Origin: Cumulibacter sp047975195
Lineage (GTDB): Bacteria; Actinomycetota; Actinomycetes; Mycobacteriales; Antricoccaceae
Direction: 5' to 3'
Assembly (NCBI GenBank): GCA_047975195.1
Contig: JBKEDB010000054.1
Coordinates: forward strand, 21,279-85,278
Length of the DNA: 64,000 nt
Shown: positions 55,665 to 64,000 of the stretch, piece by piece
How positions within the stretch are numbered: position 1 is the stretch's first letter
Layout: every line of letters starts with the position of its first letter
Notes under the pieces: generated by a model
Database searches by the model: none
The model's input: the letters and a program-made list of their open reading frames with translations, nothing else
What the model was told of the DNA's origin: nothing
Translations under genes and position numbers: made by a program

Positions 55665-56341
55665 GGGCGAACAGATACCACTTCCAAAGTCGCACCTTCA
55701 GGCGCATCGACGACGCTACGCACCGCTCGCGCCACCGACTCGGCCGTCAGATACTTGGACGGGTCGTACTCTCCGCCAGCTCGCCGCACGATCAGGCGTT
55801 GCATCTCGGTATCGACCTTGCCGGGGTGCACTGAACTGACGCGTACGCCGTTCGGGCGTTCCTCCTCGCGTAGTGCGTCCGCGAACGCCCGCAGCGCAAA
55901 CTTCGACGCGCAGTACATTGCGTTCCCCGCATTGCTGGCGAGCCCGGAACCGGAGTTGATCAGCACTATCTGCCCGCGTCGACGCCGCAATCCAGGCAGG
56001 GTCCGCGCGGTCACGTCCGCGACCGCGAACACGTTCGCGTCGAAGATATCGCGCCATTGGCTCCGAGTGGTTTCGGCTACCGCGCCGTTGTCCCAGATTC
56101 CGGCACTGTGAATCAGCACGTCCAGATCGGGCAACTCTTCACTGGCCTGAACCAGCGCTGCCTCATCGGTCAGATCCGCCACGAACGGGGCCGCCGACGT
56201 CAACTCGGCGCACGCGGCCGCCGCGGACTCGGTCGATCGAGCGCCGATGATCAGGTCGTGCGTCGCCTGTAGCGACCGGGCGATGGCCAGGCCGATTCCA
56301 CGTGCTCCGCCAGTGATGAGAGCGATTGGGCGATCGTTCAT
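55652..56341 (-). CDS. SDR family NAD(P)-dependent oxidoreductase
   Basis: Classical short-chain dehydrogenase, 229 residues. Cofactor motif ALITGGARGIGLAIA (TGxxxGxG, ~residues 7-21), NAG-equivalent HSAGIWDNG, catalytic Ser in INSGSGLAS, and the YxxxK motif in YCASKFALRAFADALR; substrate-loop PGKVDTEM. ATG 56341 is preceded by GGTGGA and, 6 bases upstream, TATCGT, so a leaderless start is possible. Substrate unknown. Confidence 0.88.
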   Translation of the reverse strand: MNDRPIALITGGARGIGLAIARSLQATHDLIIGARSTESAAAACAELTSAAPFVADLTDEAALVQASEELPDLDVLIHSAGIWDNGAVAETTRSQWRDIFDANVFAVADVTARTLPGLRRRRGQIVLINSGSGLASNAGNAMYCASKFALRAFADALREEERPNGVRVSSVHPGKVDTEMQRLIVRRAGGEYDPSKYLTAESVARAVRSVVDAPEGATLEVVSVRPAGQ

Positions 56342-56683
56342 TCCACCACGATAGCGACGGGCACGGTTCGGATCGCCACCGCCACCGGTCGCGCTCATGG
56401 AGGTGGCCCACTGGCCACTTCTGACAGTCGATTGCCGCTCCTGGCAACCGCGACACGCGGCAACCGGGACGCCTACCCTCCACGTCGAACGCGCGGTTAG
56501 CGGCTAGACCGCAGATTCGCCATCGCAGTCGAGGATTGCCATCGCCGGCTGGCGACGATCGAACTATCTCCCGGCGCGATGCATCCTTCGTTTCTATGCC
56601 TCGCCTATATATCTGCGAATCAGTGCGCGAGCGACTGTCCGTATCGCCGAATTCTGTCGGAGCGGGTCGCTAGAGTTGCTGTT
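56342..56683. other. Intergenic region between divergent SDR and HNH genes
   Basis: A 342-base divergent region without a supportable gene. It contains the -10-like TATCGT of the SDR gene (56353-56348, minus), an inverted repeat TCGCC-GGCT-GGCGA at ~56542-56555, the AT-rich TATATATC near 56607 and TAGAGT (56671-56676, plus) 7 bases before the HNH ATG. Open frames through it in the HNH direction lack similarity. Confidence 0.5.
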
Positions 56684-58735
56684 ATGACGGGGATCGAGAC
56701 AGGAGGCGCCTTGGCGCTCTTCGGCGGCCTCGATTGCGTCGGCAACCTCGACGGCATCGAGCAGGTTGGCGTCGCCGCCGCGCACCACGGCCGTGTCACC
56801 GAGGAGCTCTCCAACACCAGCCACAGCGTGGATTTCCGCGATGAGTGCAGAAGCGACTCGGCGACCACGCTGGCCCGGCGGATCCTGGCGGTCGGCGGCG
56901 GGAACACGGCGCAACGCCACGTCGCTGACGTGATTGCTCGAGCGCTAGACCTCGCCGACGCCATCATCTGCGATAACCGCGGAGACGACGACCCGGTGAG
57001 TGAGTACCGCGTCGCAATGGCTGGCATCGACGCCCTCGACACACTGGAGTCAGCGCTTGCTGCAGCGAAATCGAAACTAATCGCGCACAGCTACACGCAC
57101 GCGCAGGAGGAACTCCGTAGCGACACCGAGTCCCCTGGCCAAGTCATCCGACACGCCGACGGCGCCCTGGACCGTCTTCCGTCTCGCACCCAGATCGTCG
57201 CGACCGATCTTGCCGTTATTGCCCGTACCACGCCTGGTCGTGCACGGATGCTCACCGAGCACGCGGTGCAGCTGTGCGCACACCTACCCCATACGCTCGG
57301 CCGGCTCACGAGCGGCGAACTGACGGCCTACCAGGCGTTCCGAATTAGCCAGGAGGCGCACCAGTTGACGCCCGAGCAGGCGTCTGTCCTCGACGAAGCC
57401 GTCTGCGCGAAAAGGTTCACCGGTGCGCACTACGGTCTCGGTGCGCACCGCGCCGCCGCGACCATGTTCACCCGCCGGCTCAGCACGGCCATGCGCTCGC
57501 TGGACGTACATCAGCGGCCCGACACTGCGCACCGCACGCGGGGATCCCGCGATCGATATATCCGATTCGGACTCACCGCCGACGGTATGACCAGCGTGCA
57601 CGGCGCGATCGGCGCGCTCGACGCGTTAGCGATCGATACGGTGCTCGACGACTACGCCCGTACGGCACCCGTCAATGACGATCGCACTCACGAACAATGC
57701 CGTGCCGACGTGTTCCGCACCCTGTTCGTCGGTCCCGCAGCACTTTCCCCGCCGGCCCAGATCGCGATGAACCTCGAACAGATGGACGCGCCATCGTTCG
57801 ATGATGAGGGCGGCTACACCGTCATCGATGAGCCGCAGAACCTGCGCGCCCGGGGTATTTACGACACCATCAGACTCCTGGCCGCATGCCTGGACTGGAC
57901 CTTCCCCAATACCGCCCGCGCTGTGGTGAACCTCGACGTTAAGACCGACACCCTCCTCGACATTCAGCGCTCCGCTCGTGATCGGCAGCATCGAAAGACC
58001 GGTCCGCCGACAAACACCGGTTCCAGTTGCGAGCCCGATGCGATTCCACACTCATGTTCATCGCCAGCCTCAGCAGTACACCCCCGTCCAGAATCCGAGC
58101 TGGGACGCCTAAGTCCGGGACAGGACATCGAATCGCCGGCCTGCACGGTCTTTTCCACGGGTGAGCGCTGCACGACGAGGAAGGGCGGTCCGGTCGAGTG
58201 CTGCCGCAAGAATCGCCTGCCACGGGTGAGACAACGACGGGCAAATACCGTCAGGACACCTGAACTCTGTGATGCGTCGCCGGACGCCATCGCGGACAGC
58301 CACGGACCGCACGGGCCCGGGCAGCGGTACCGACCCGCGACTGTCCGCGGTATCGGATCGATCTCCGACGACCTCGCCCATGCCCTGTTACAGAGCGCTG
58401 ACCTACGCCGGATCCTTCCTGACCCACGTACCGGGCAGCCGCTCGAAGTCGGCAGCCGCCGTCCCAGCCAGCCCCTCCGCGACGCGATCATTAACCGAGA
58501 TCGCCAATGCAGGTTCCCCGGCTGCACCCGCACCACTGACGCGCTTGACCTCGAGGCCGTCATCGCGTTCCGCGACGGTGAGTCCGCTGCCGGACAAACC
58601 ACTCCGCAGAACCTGCACGCTCTATGCCGACACCACCACCGCGCCAAACACCACCTGCATTGGACTCCCGTCATGAACGACGACGGGACTATCACCTGGC
58701 GCAACAACCTCCTCCGCCTCTCGGTCACCACCTAA
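56684..58735 (+). CDS. DUF222 domain protein with degenerate HNH endonuclease motif
   Basis: A 683-residue member of the actinobacterial DUF222/HNH (13E12-type) family. DUF222 covers ~residues 90-400 (ARMLTEHAVQLCAHLPHTLGRLTSGELTAYQAFRISQEA, CRADVFRTLFVG), then a long low-complexity linker rich in Pro, Arg and Cys (~425-560), then the HNH region: CRFPGCTRTTDALDLEAVIAFRDG...NLHALCRHHHRAKHHLHW. The motif normally reads D-x-D-H; here it is LDLEAVIAF, so the first HNH His is Ala and nuclease activity is doubtful. TAGAGT ends 7 bases before the ATG. Possibly a decayed member of a multi-copy family. Confidence 0.82.
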   Translation: MTGIETGGALALFGGLDCVGNLDGIEQVGVAAAHHGRVTEELSNTSHSVDFRDECRSDSATTLARRILAVGGGNTAQRHVADVIARALDLADAIICDNRGDDDPVSEYRVAMAGIDALDTLESALAAAKSKLIAHSYTHAQEELRSDTESPGQVIRHADGALDRLPSRTQIVATDLAVIARTTPGRARMLTEHAVQLCAHLPHTLGRLTSGELTAYQAFRISQEAHQLTPEQASVLDEAVCAKRFTGAHYGLGAHRAAATMFTRRLSTAMRSLDVHQRPDTAHRTRGSRDRYIRFGLTADGMTSVHGAIGALDALAIDTVLDDYARTAPVNDDRTHEQCRADVFRTLFVGPAALSPPAQIAMNLEQMDAPSFDDEGGYTVIDEPQNLRARGIYDTIRLLAACLDWTFPNTARAVVNLDVKTDTLLDIQRSARDRQHRKTGPPTNTGSSCEPDAIPHSCSSPASAVHPRPESELGRLSPGQDIESPACTVFSTGERCTTRKGGPVECCRKNRLPRVRQRRANTVRTPELCDASPDAIADSHGPHGPGQRYRPATVRGIGSISDDLAHALLQSADLRRILPDPRTGQPLEVGSRRPSQPLRDAIINRDRQCRFPGCTRTTDALDLEAVIAFRDGESAAGQTTPQNLHALCRHHHRAKHHLHWTPVMNDDGTITWRNNLLRLSVTT

Positions 58736-58779
58736 ACCGGAGCCCAGCGGGCGCGTGACAGCGTCAGGCCACGTCGCCA

Positions 58780-58794
58780 CTCGCACACCGCGAG
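58780..58794. terminator. Hairpin between HNH gene and thiD
   Basis: CTCGC-ACACC-GCGAG, perfect 5-base arms, in the 63-base gap between two convergent genes. Likely bidirectional terminator by position; no T run. Confidence 0.35.
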
Positions 58795-58798
58795 CGAA

Positions 58799-59662
58799 TC
58801 AGTTCCAGCGCGGCTGCTCGTGGAAGTGATGGACCGGACCGGAACCCGAACCCACATGCAGATCCTCGCCGTACCGTAACGCCTCAGTTAGCCACGCTTT
58901 TGCCTCACGGACGGCCGGCAGCCATTCCGGATGGCGCCCCCGCAACGCAGCAATCGCCGAACTCAGTGTGCAGCCCGTCCCGTGCGTTGCGGTTGACTCG
59001 ATGCGGGCAGCGTCCAGTCGCACGATCCCCACAGAATCCACTCGCGACGAGTCTGCCCAGACGTCAGTGCACTCCGGAGCATCCAGGTGCCCCCCTTTCA
59101 GCAATACTCGCGATGCGCCGCCATCTAGCAGCATTCGCGCTTGATTCTCCATCTCTGCAACGGAAGTCGCGATTGGTCGGTCGAGCAGCACGCCGGCCTC
59201 GGGAATGTTCGGCGTGATCACGGCGGCCCGCGGCACCAGCGCCCGGACGGCGTCAATCGCATCGTCGGCAAGTAGTTTGGACCCGGTCGTCGACACCATC
59301 ACCGGATCAAGCACCACCGGCACCCGCGCGAGCTTTCCGTCGTAGAGCAGATCCCCTACGGCGGAGGCGATCGAAGCCGATGCCAGCATGCCGACCTTGA
59401 CGACGTCGACACGCACATCAGCAACGAGAGTCTCGAGTTGCGCACGCACAACGTCGACCGGGATCTCATGCACTCGACGCACCCCTTGGGTCGACTGCGC
59501 CGTCAACACGGTGATCACACAGGTGCCGTACGCGCCGAGCGCGCTGAAGGTCTTGAGGTCGGCCTGGATACCCGCCCCGCCAGACGGGTCGGATCCGGCG
59601 ATCGACAAGGCGATCGGCGGCTTGGGCAGTCGGGCGTGGCGTTCGCGATCAGCGGGGTCCAT
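58799..59662 (-). CDS. thiD: Bifunctional HMP kinase / HMP-phosphate kinase ThiD
   Basis: Phosphorylates hydroxymethylpyrimidine (HMP) twice for thiamine synthesis. The 287-residue ribokinase-fold protein shows IAGSDPSGGAGIQADLKTFSALGAYG (HMP site, ~residues 21-46), VLDPVMVSTTGSKLL, ITPNIPEAGVLL, LLKGGHL and the anion-hole THGTGCTLSSAIAAL with catalytic Asp/Cys region. TAGAGT ends 6 bases before ATG 59662 and there is no ribosome binding site, so the mRNA is probably leaderless and not riboswitch-controlled. Divergent from thiC. Confidence 0.95.
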   Translation of the reverse strand: MDPADRERHARLPKPPIALSIAGSDPSGGAGIQADLKTFSALGAYGTCVITVLTAQSTQGVRRVHEIPVDVVRAQLETLVADVRVDVVKVGMLASASIASAVGDLLYDGKLARVPVVLDPVMVSTTGSKLLADDAIDAVRALVPRAAVITPNIPEAGVLLDRPIATSVAEMENQARMLLDGGASRVLLKGGHLDAPECTDVWADSSRVDSVGIVRLDAARIESTATHGTGCTLSSAIAALRGRHPEWLPAVREAKAWLTEALRYGEDLHVGSGSGPVHHFHEQPRWN

Positions 59663-59685
59663 GCCCGCACTCTAACCACAGCGGT

Positions 59686-59691
59686 TAACAT
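59686..59691 (+). promoter_or_regulatory. Candidate -10 of the thiC operon
   Basis: TAACAT, followed 6-7 bases later by the 5' edge of the TPP riboswitch, so transcription would start right at the aptamer. It shares the 135-base divergent region with the leaderless thiD promoter. Confidence 0.45.
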
Positions 59692-59696
59692 CGAGG

Positions 59697-59790
59697 CACC
59701 CCACGGGAGCCCGGGCACGGGCTGAGATCGGACTGACGCCGTCCGGACCGTTAGAACCTGTCCGGGTCATACCGGCGAAGGAAGAGGAGG
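59697..59790 (+). promoter_or_regulatory. TPP riboswitch (THI element) before thiC
   Basis: The conserved THI-box strings are present in order: ACGGGAGCC, GGGCTGAGATC (CUGAGA at 59722-59727), ACCGTTAGAACCTG (59747-59760) and GCGAAGGAA (59776-59783). A variable stem-loop, CGGACTGACGCCGTCCG, lies between. The 3' end runs directly into GAGGAGG (59784-59790), the ribosome binding site of thiC, so repression is most likely by blocking translation initiation when TPP is bound. Confidence 0.95.
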
Positions 59791-59797
59791 CGCCGAA

Positions 59798-61528
59798 GTG
59801 CGTACCCCACATCAGTCCGAGGTCCATCCCCAGCACCGCGCGGTTACCGTCGGCGACCTGCGCGTCCCGATGACTGCCATCAGCCTCGCCGACAGTCCCG
59901 ATGGCACACCCAACGACGACGTACTGATCTACCGCACCAGCGGGCCCGGCTCCGATCCGCACGTCGGCCTGACGGACGCGCGCGGCGCGTGGATCGCGGC
60001 CCGTGGCGGCGTCGAGCCATATGCCGGTCGAGGGCGAAACCTTGCCGACGACGGGCGGGCAGCCGTACGCCGCGGCGAGGCCTCTCAGGCCTGGCGCGGT
60101 ACGCGTCGTACCCCGATGCGTTCGACACCAGGGCGCACGGTGACTCAGATGCACTACGCCCGCCGCGGCGAAATCACCCCCGAGATGCGATTTGTGGCAC
60201 TGCGCGAGGGATGCGATCCAGAGTTGGTGCGCAGTGAGATCGCGGCGGGTCGCGCGATAATCCCCGCGAATATCAACCACCCCGAGTCCGAACCCATGAT
60301 CATCGGCCGTGCGTTCCTGACCAAAATCAACGCGAACATCGGCAATTCGGCGGTAACGTCGTCGATCGATGAGGAAGTCGAGAAACTCACCTGGGCGACT
60401 CGTTGGGGAGCCGACACCGTCATGGACCTCTCCACCGGTAATGACATCCACACCACCCGCGAATGGATTGTCCGCAACAGCCCGGTTCCGATTGGCACCG
60501 TGCCGATATACCAAGCGCTGGAGAAGGTGGACGGAGACCAGAGTGCGCTGACCTGGGAGATTTTCCGCGATACGGTCCTGGAGCAATGCGAACAAGGCGT
60601 GGACTACATGACCATCCACGCCGGCGTCCGGTTGGCCTACGTTCCGCTCACCGCCGACCGCGTTACCGGGATCGTCTCTCGCGGCGGTTCGATCATGGCA
60701 GGCTGGTGTCTAGCTCACCACGAGGAATCCTTTCTATATACGCATTTCGATGACCTATGCGAGATATTTGCACGATATGACGTGGCGTTCTCGCTCGGCG
60801 ACGGCCTGCGTCCGGGTTCGATTGCCGATGCCAACGATCCCGCGCAATTGGCCGAACTACGCACGCTCGGCGAGCTCATTGCCAGGGCATGGCAGTACGA
60901 CGTTCAGGTGATGGTCGAAGATCCGGGACATGTCCCGCTGCACTTGGTCAAGGAGAACGTGGACCTGGAACAGGACTGGTGCCACGGCGCCCCGTTCTAC
61001 ACCCTCGGCCCGCTCGTCACCGACATCGCGCCAGGCTATGACCACATCACTTCTGCGATCGGCGCCGCGACTATCGCGCAGCACGGTACGGCAATGCTGT
61101 GTTACGTCACGCCGAAAGAGCACCTTGGGCTACCGAACAGGGACGACGTGAAGACTGGCGTCATCACGTACAAGATCGCCGCGCACGCTGCAGACCTCGC
61201 GAAAGGCCATCCACGCGCCAGAGAACGGGACGACGCGCTTAGCAAGGCGCGGTTCGAGTTCCGCTGGCATGATCAGTTCGCGCTCTCCCTCGACCCTGAA
61301 ACAGCGGCCAACTTCCACGACGAAACACTTCCCGCGGAACCAGCGAAAACAGCGCATTTCTGCTCGATGTGCGGACCAAAGTTCTGCTCAATGCGCATCA
61401 GCCAAGACATCCGGGACGCATACGGCTCGGCGCAGGAGCAGCGCGACGCAATCCAAGCCGGGCTAGCAGCGAAATCGCGCGAGTTCGTCGAACTGAGCGC
61501 GAGCGTCTACGTCGATGAGGCTCGGTAG
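59798..61528 (+). CDS. thiC: Phosphomethylpyrimidine synthase ThiC
   Basis: Radical SAM enzyme that converts aminoimidazole ribotide to HMP phosphate. The 576-residue protein shows MHYARRGEITPEMRFVALREG, NINHPESEPMIIGR, the ISRGGSI-like region IVSRGGSIMAGWCLAHHEES, VMVEDPGHVPL and the C-terminal 4Fe-4S motif C-x2-C-x4-C in FCSMCGPKFCSM. Start GTG 59798 has GAGGAGG 7 bases upstream. First gene of the TPP-controlled thiC-MFS-thiM-thiE operon. Confidence 0.97.
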   Translation: MRTPHQSEVHPQHRAVTVGDLRVPMTAISLADSPDGTPNDDVLIYRTSGPGSDPHVGLTDARGAWIAARGGVEPYAGRGRNLADDGRAAVRRGEASQAWRGTRRTPMRSTPGRTVTQMHYARRGEITPEMRFVALREGCDPELVRSEIAAGRAIIPANINHPESEPMIIGRAFLTKINANIGNSAVTSSIDEEVEKLTWATRWGADTVMDLSTGNDIHTTREWIVRNSPVPIGTVPIYQALEKVDGDQSALTWEIFRDTVLEQCEQGVDYMTIHAGVRLAYVPLTADRVTGIVSRGGSIMAGWCLAHHEESFLYTHFDDLCEIFARYDVAFSLGDGLRPGSIADANDPAQLAELRTLGELIARAWQYDVQVMVEDPGHVPLHLVKENVDLEQDWCHGAPFYTLGPLVTDIAPGYDHITSAIGAATIAQHGTAMLCYVTPKEHLGLPNRDDVKTGVITYKIAAHAADLAKGHPRARERDDALSKARFEFRWHDQFALSLDPETAANFHDETLPAEPAKTAHFCSMCGPKFCSMRISQDIRDAYGSAQEQRDAIQAGLAAKSREFVELSASVYVDEAR

Positions 61529-61532
61529 CCCA

Positions 61533-62885
61533 ATGAGCCTTGTGCCCGGTCTTCCCGCGCCCGGACGCGCCGCCGTACGCGCCGGGGTCGTCGGCAACTT
61601 CGTCGATCAGATCAACATCTTCCTACCTGTAGTGGCCCTCGCACCAGCGTTGGCGACGCTGGCGGGGCCGCACACCGGTGTCACGGCTGGCGCGGTGGTT
61701 ATCGTCGCCACGCTACTGGGCAGACCCATCGGCGCGATGATCTTCGGCCGTATCGCCGACCGAATCGGTCGCACCAGAACCACGAAGATCGCGATCGCCG
61801 GCACGGCCGTGTGCAGCCTCGCAATCGCCTCTGTGCCGGGACATCAGCACATCGGCGTGTGGGCGATCACCGCGGTCATCGCGTTACGTTTTGTAGGCGG
61901 CGCGTTCCTCGCGGGCGAATACACCTCAGCGATCCCGCTGGCGATGGAGTGGTCGGCGCCGCGACGTCGCGGTCTAGTTTCCGGCTTGATCATGTCGATG
62001 GCTGCGTGGGCGCAATCAGCGATTGCGTTCGCCACTATAGGGCTGATCGCGCTGCTAGGGATCGGGGCGTACGCCGACTACGGGTGGCGCTTCGCCTTCG
62101 CGGCCGGCGGCATAGCCAGTCTGCTGCTATTGGCCTATTACTCAAAGCAGGTCGCAGATGCGCCGCAGGTCACCGCCGAGCGCGCGGTCGCCGATCGCGC
62201 GCGCACTGGCGCACGCGCCGGACTACGCGCAGTGTTGATCGGTCAGTATGCCGGCGCGTTCTGGCAGGTATTCGCCTTGATGAGCGGCTTATGGCTTATG
62301 ACCAACATGGTCGTCATCGCGGTGACCGGGCGCCTGGAGACCGACCTGAGCCTCGACTCCGATAATGTGGCGTTGATGATGGGCGTGGCATCCATCGCAC
62401 AGGCGGTCGTCATGGCCATAACCGGTCACCTATCGAGCCGCCTGGGTCGCCGCCGATTCTTCATCGGTTGGGGCCTCCTCGCCGCCGTCGCTGGCCCTCT
62501 GTTCTGGACATTGACGCTCACCACAGAGGCAATACCCGCGATATATGGAATCGCGCTGCTACAGATCGTCACCGTGTGTGGGTACGGACCGGTCGGCGCG
62601 TACCTATCTGAGCGGTTCGAAGCCCATGTGCGCTCCACTGGTTACGGGACGGCGTACTCGTTGTCGATCGTGCTCCCCGCACTATGGCCATGGTGGTTAC
62701 CAATTCTGGAAGGCATACTGGGACGAAACGAATCCGTCGTCACTGTGCTGGCGGTTGCCGGTCTGCTAGTCGCGGGATGCGGCGCGCTCGGACCGAGATT
62801 GTCACCGGACGATCTCGACCGCGATGTCGAAGCCGTAGCGCGGATTCCCCGACGAGATCGCGAGCCCATGAGCGTGCAGTCATGA
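61533..62885 (+). CDS. MFS transporter in the thiamine operon
   Basis: A 450-residue major-facilitator protein with 12 predicted helices. The MHS/sugar-porter-like loop 2-3 motif is GRPIGAMIFGRIADRIGRTRTTK (~residues 66-88), and RFVGGAFLAGEYTSAIPLAMEWSAPRRRGLVSG is the loop 4-5 motif; SSRLGRRRFF is its repeat in the second half. It lies 4 bases after thiC and its stop overlaps the thiM ATG (ATGA), so it is under the TPP riboswitch. It probably imports thiamine or a precursor (HMP or hydroxyethylthiazole). ATG 61515 is a possible earlier start. Confidence 0.82.
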   Translation: MSLVPGLPAPGRAAVRAGVVGNFVDQINIFLPVVALAPALATLAGPHTGVTAGAVVIVATLLGRPIGAMIFGRIADRIGRTRTTKIAIAGTAVCSLAIASVPGHQHIGVWAITAVIALRFVGGAFLAGEYTSAIPLAMEWSAPRRRGLVSGLIMSMAAWAQSAIAFATIGLIALLGIGAYADYGWRFAFAAGGIASLLLLAYYSKQVADAPQVTAERAVADRARTGARAGLRAVLIGQYAGAFWQVFALMSGLWLMTNMVVIAVTGRLETDLSLDSDNVALMMGVASIAQAVVMAITGHLSSRLGRRRFFIGWGLLAAVAGPLFWTLTLTTEAIPAIYGIALLQIVTVCGYGPVGAYLSERFEAHVRSTGYGTAYSLSIVLPALWPWWLPILEGILGRNESVVTVLAVAGLLVAGCGALGPRLSPDDLDRDVEAVARIPRRDREPMSVQS

Positions 62886-63694
62886 CCAACGATCGACTAG
62901 CCCGAGTTGACATCGCCGCGATCATCCACGCCGTCCGGGAACGGCGTCCCCTGGTGCATGCCTTCACCGCAGCCGCGACCGCGCCCATCGTCGCCGACGG
63001 CCTATTGGCCTCAGGCGCGCGACCGATGATGACCGACACTGCGGCAGAAGCGCCCACCGTGACCGACGCGGCCGATTCGCTGCTCATCAATGTGGGCTGC
63101 CTCAGCCGTGACGCCGCCGGCGGGATCCGACCCACCCTCCGCGCAGCGCGGCGCGCGGCCATCCCCTGGATTCTCGACCCCGCAGCGATCGGTCGCGCTC
63201 CCGTGCGCACACCATTGGCCCGCGAACTCCTCGCCCTCAGGCCGGCTGCTGTACGCGGAAACGGCTCCGAGGTGCTCGCCCTGGCCGGCGACGGGCCGGG
63301 CGGTAGTGGCGCGGACAGTACCGTCAGCGCCAATGCCGCTGAAGCTGCGGCCCACCAGCTCGCCGACCGGTATCGCTGCGTTGTTGCTGTCTCTGGGGCG
63401 GTCGATGTCATCACCGACGGAACTCAGACCGTGTACATCGACAACGGGCTCCCCATGCTGACCCGGGTGATCGGAACAGGTTGCCTGTTGGGCGCACTGA
63501 CCGCAGCGTGCGTGGCCGTCGCACCCATCAGGTCGGTATTCAGTGCAGTCCTCGCCGCCACCGCGTTGTTAACCGTGGCATCCGAACGTTGCGGCGGACG
63601 TGGTCCGGGCAGCTTTCGGGTAGCACTCGTGGATGCGTTGTACGAATCCGATCCCAGCGATATCAGCGATGGGGTGTCGCTGCGATGGACATGA
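62882..63694 (+). CDS. thiM: Hydroxyethylthiazole kinase
   Basis: Salvages the thiazole moiety of thiamine. The 270-residue ribokinase-like protein shows PLVHAFTAAATAPIVADGLLASGARPMMTD, LLINVGCLS, WILDPAAIGR, VRGNGSEVLALAG and VIGTGCLLGALTAACVA (anion hole with catalytic Cys). The usual NxVT near the start reads AFTAAAT, a small departure. ATG 62882 overlaps the transporter stop. It salvages externally supplied thiazole, in line with the transporter upstream. Confidence 0.92.
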   Translation: MTNDRLARVDIAAIIHAVRERRPLVHAFTAAATAPIVADGLLASGARPMMTDTAAEAPTVTDAADSLLINVGCLSRDAAGGIRPTLRAARRAAIPWILDPAAIGRAPVRTPLARELLALRPAAVRGNGSEVLALAGDGPGGSGADSTVSANAAEAAAHQLADRYRCVVAVSGAVDVITDGTQTVYIDNGLPMLTRVIGTGCLLGALTAACVAVAPIRSVFSAVLAATALLTVASERCGGRGPGSFRVALVDALYESDPSDISDGVSLRWT

Positions 63695-64000
63695 TCGACT
63701 GGCGCCTTTACCTTGTCACCTCTGGGTCCGGCCCTGAAGTGATCGCCTCCGCACAAGCAGCGGCACGCGCTGGCGCCGGGCTCATCCAAGTGCGCTGCAC
63801 GTCAGCTCCAGCCACCGAATTACTCGCTCTGGTGCTCGCGGTGGCTGACGCGGTCCACGACACGGCACCGTCGACGCGCGTACTGGTGAACGACCGGGTC
63901 GACGTGGCACATGCGGCCCGGCTGCGCGGCGCACCAGTGCATGGCGTACACCTGGGTCAGGACGCCCTGCCGGTCGTCGATGCCCGTGCGATCCTCGGCA
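63691..64000 (+). CDS. thiE: Thiamine-phosphate synthase (3' end outside window)
   Basis: Joins HMP pyrophosphate and thiazole phosphate. About 103 residues are visible: a TIM barrel start WRLYLVTSG, GAGLIQVRCTSAPATEL, RVLVNDRVDVAHAARLRG and GVHLGQDALPV, all matching the family. The standard IQxRxK reads IQVRCT, so the Lys of that motif is not kept. ATG 63691 overlaps the thiM stop as ATGA; ATG 63685 is two codons earlier. The gene runs off the right edge. Confidence 0.92.
   Translation, partial: MIDWRLYLVTSGSGPEVIASAQAAARAGAGLIQVRCTSAPATELLALVLAVADAVHDTAPSTRVLVNDRVDVAHAARLRGAPVHGVHLGQDALPVVDARAILG

Overview
The window is chromosomal DNA of a high-GC Gram-positive bacterium of the class Actinomycetes. 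The evidence is the gene order and families: an actinobacterial integration host factor next to gmk and rpoZ, a helicase-dead PriA, DUF2469 beside rnhB, FtsY with an N-terminal membrane anchor, DUF222/HNH protein, many GTG starts and many apparently leaderless promoters. The exact genus cannot be read from the sequence; a Frankiales/Geodermatophilales-like lineage is my guess only.

Layout. (1) 1-8737, minus strand: rpsP-khpA-rimM-trmD-rplS-lepB-rnhB-DUF2469-yraN-yifB-dprA-xerC, the conserved ribosome/tRNA modification, secretion and DNA-uptake block; xerC runs off the left edge. (2) 8975-13410: accessory enzymes (aldehyde dehydrogenase and HAD hydrolase on plus; enoyl-CoA hydratase and prolyl-tRNA synthetase on minus) lying inside the otherwise conserved ffh-to-rpsP region. 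(3) 13521-23270, minus: fluoride-channel pair crcB-crcB, smc, ftsY, a DsbA-like thioredoxin, ffh and an amidohydrolase. Upstream of crcB I find a candidate fluoride riboswitch, an apparent Shine-Dalgarno switch and an overlapping 42-codon leader ORF. (4) 23466-24913, plus: a two-gene ABC exporter. (5) 25004-49889, minus: murA, then a long train that starts at pyrR (pyrR-pyrB-pyrC-carA-carB-pyrD-pyrF, mihF, gmk, rpoZ, coaBC, metK, priA, def, fmt, rsmB, rpe, ribD, ribE, ribBA, ribH, hisE, hisG). It joins de novo pyrimidine synthesis, cofactor synthesis, replication restart, translation initiation and riboflavin synthesis; many neighbours overlap by 4 bases. pyrR carries a PyrR-binding loop at its own ribosome binding site.

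(6) 50013-54748: a copper nitrite-reductase-like locus: a DUF2249 protein on minus, and on plus an Fe-S-type HTH regulator followed by three coupled genes (two multi-pass membrane proteins and a two-domain cupredoxin enzyme). The regulator and DUF2249 gene are intact, but all three structural genes carry frameshifts and the cupredoxin enzyme has Val in place of the nitrite-reductase catalytic Asp. The locus therefore looks like a decaying pathway, unless the frameshifts are assembly errors. (7) 54777-58735: thioesterase, short-chain dehydrogenase and a DUF222/HNH protein whose key HNH histidine is replaced. (8) 58799-64000: thiamine synthesis, thiD on minus and, divergently, a TPP riboswitch followed by thiC, an MFS transporter, thiM and thiE (cut by the right edge).

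No tRNA, rRNA, CRISPR array, insertion sequence or prophage was seen. Coordinates of starts were chosen from ribosome binding sites, 4-base overlaps and family alignments by eye; no database search was run.
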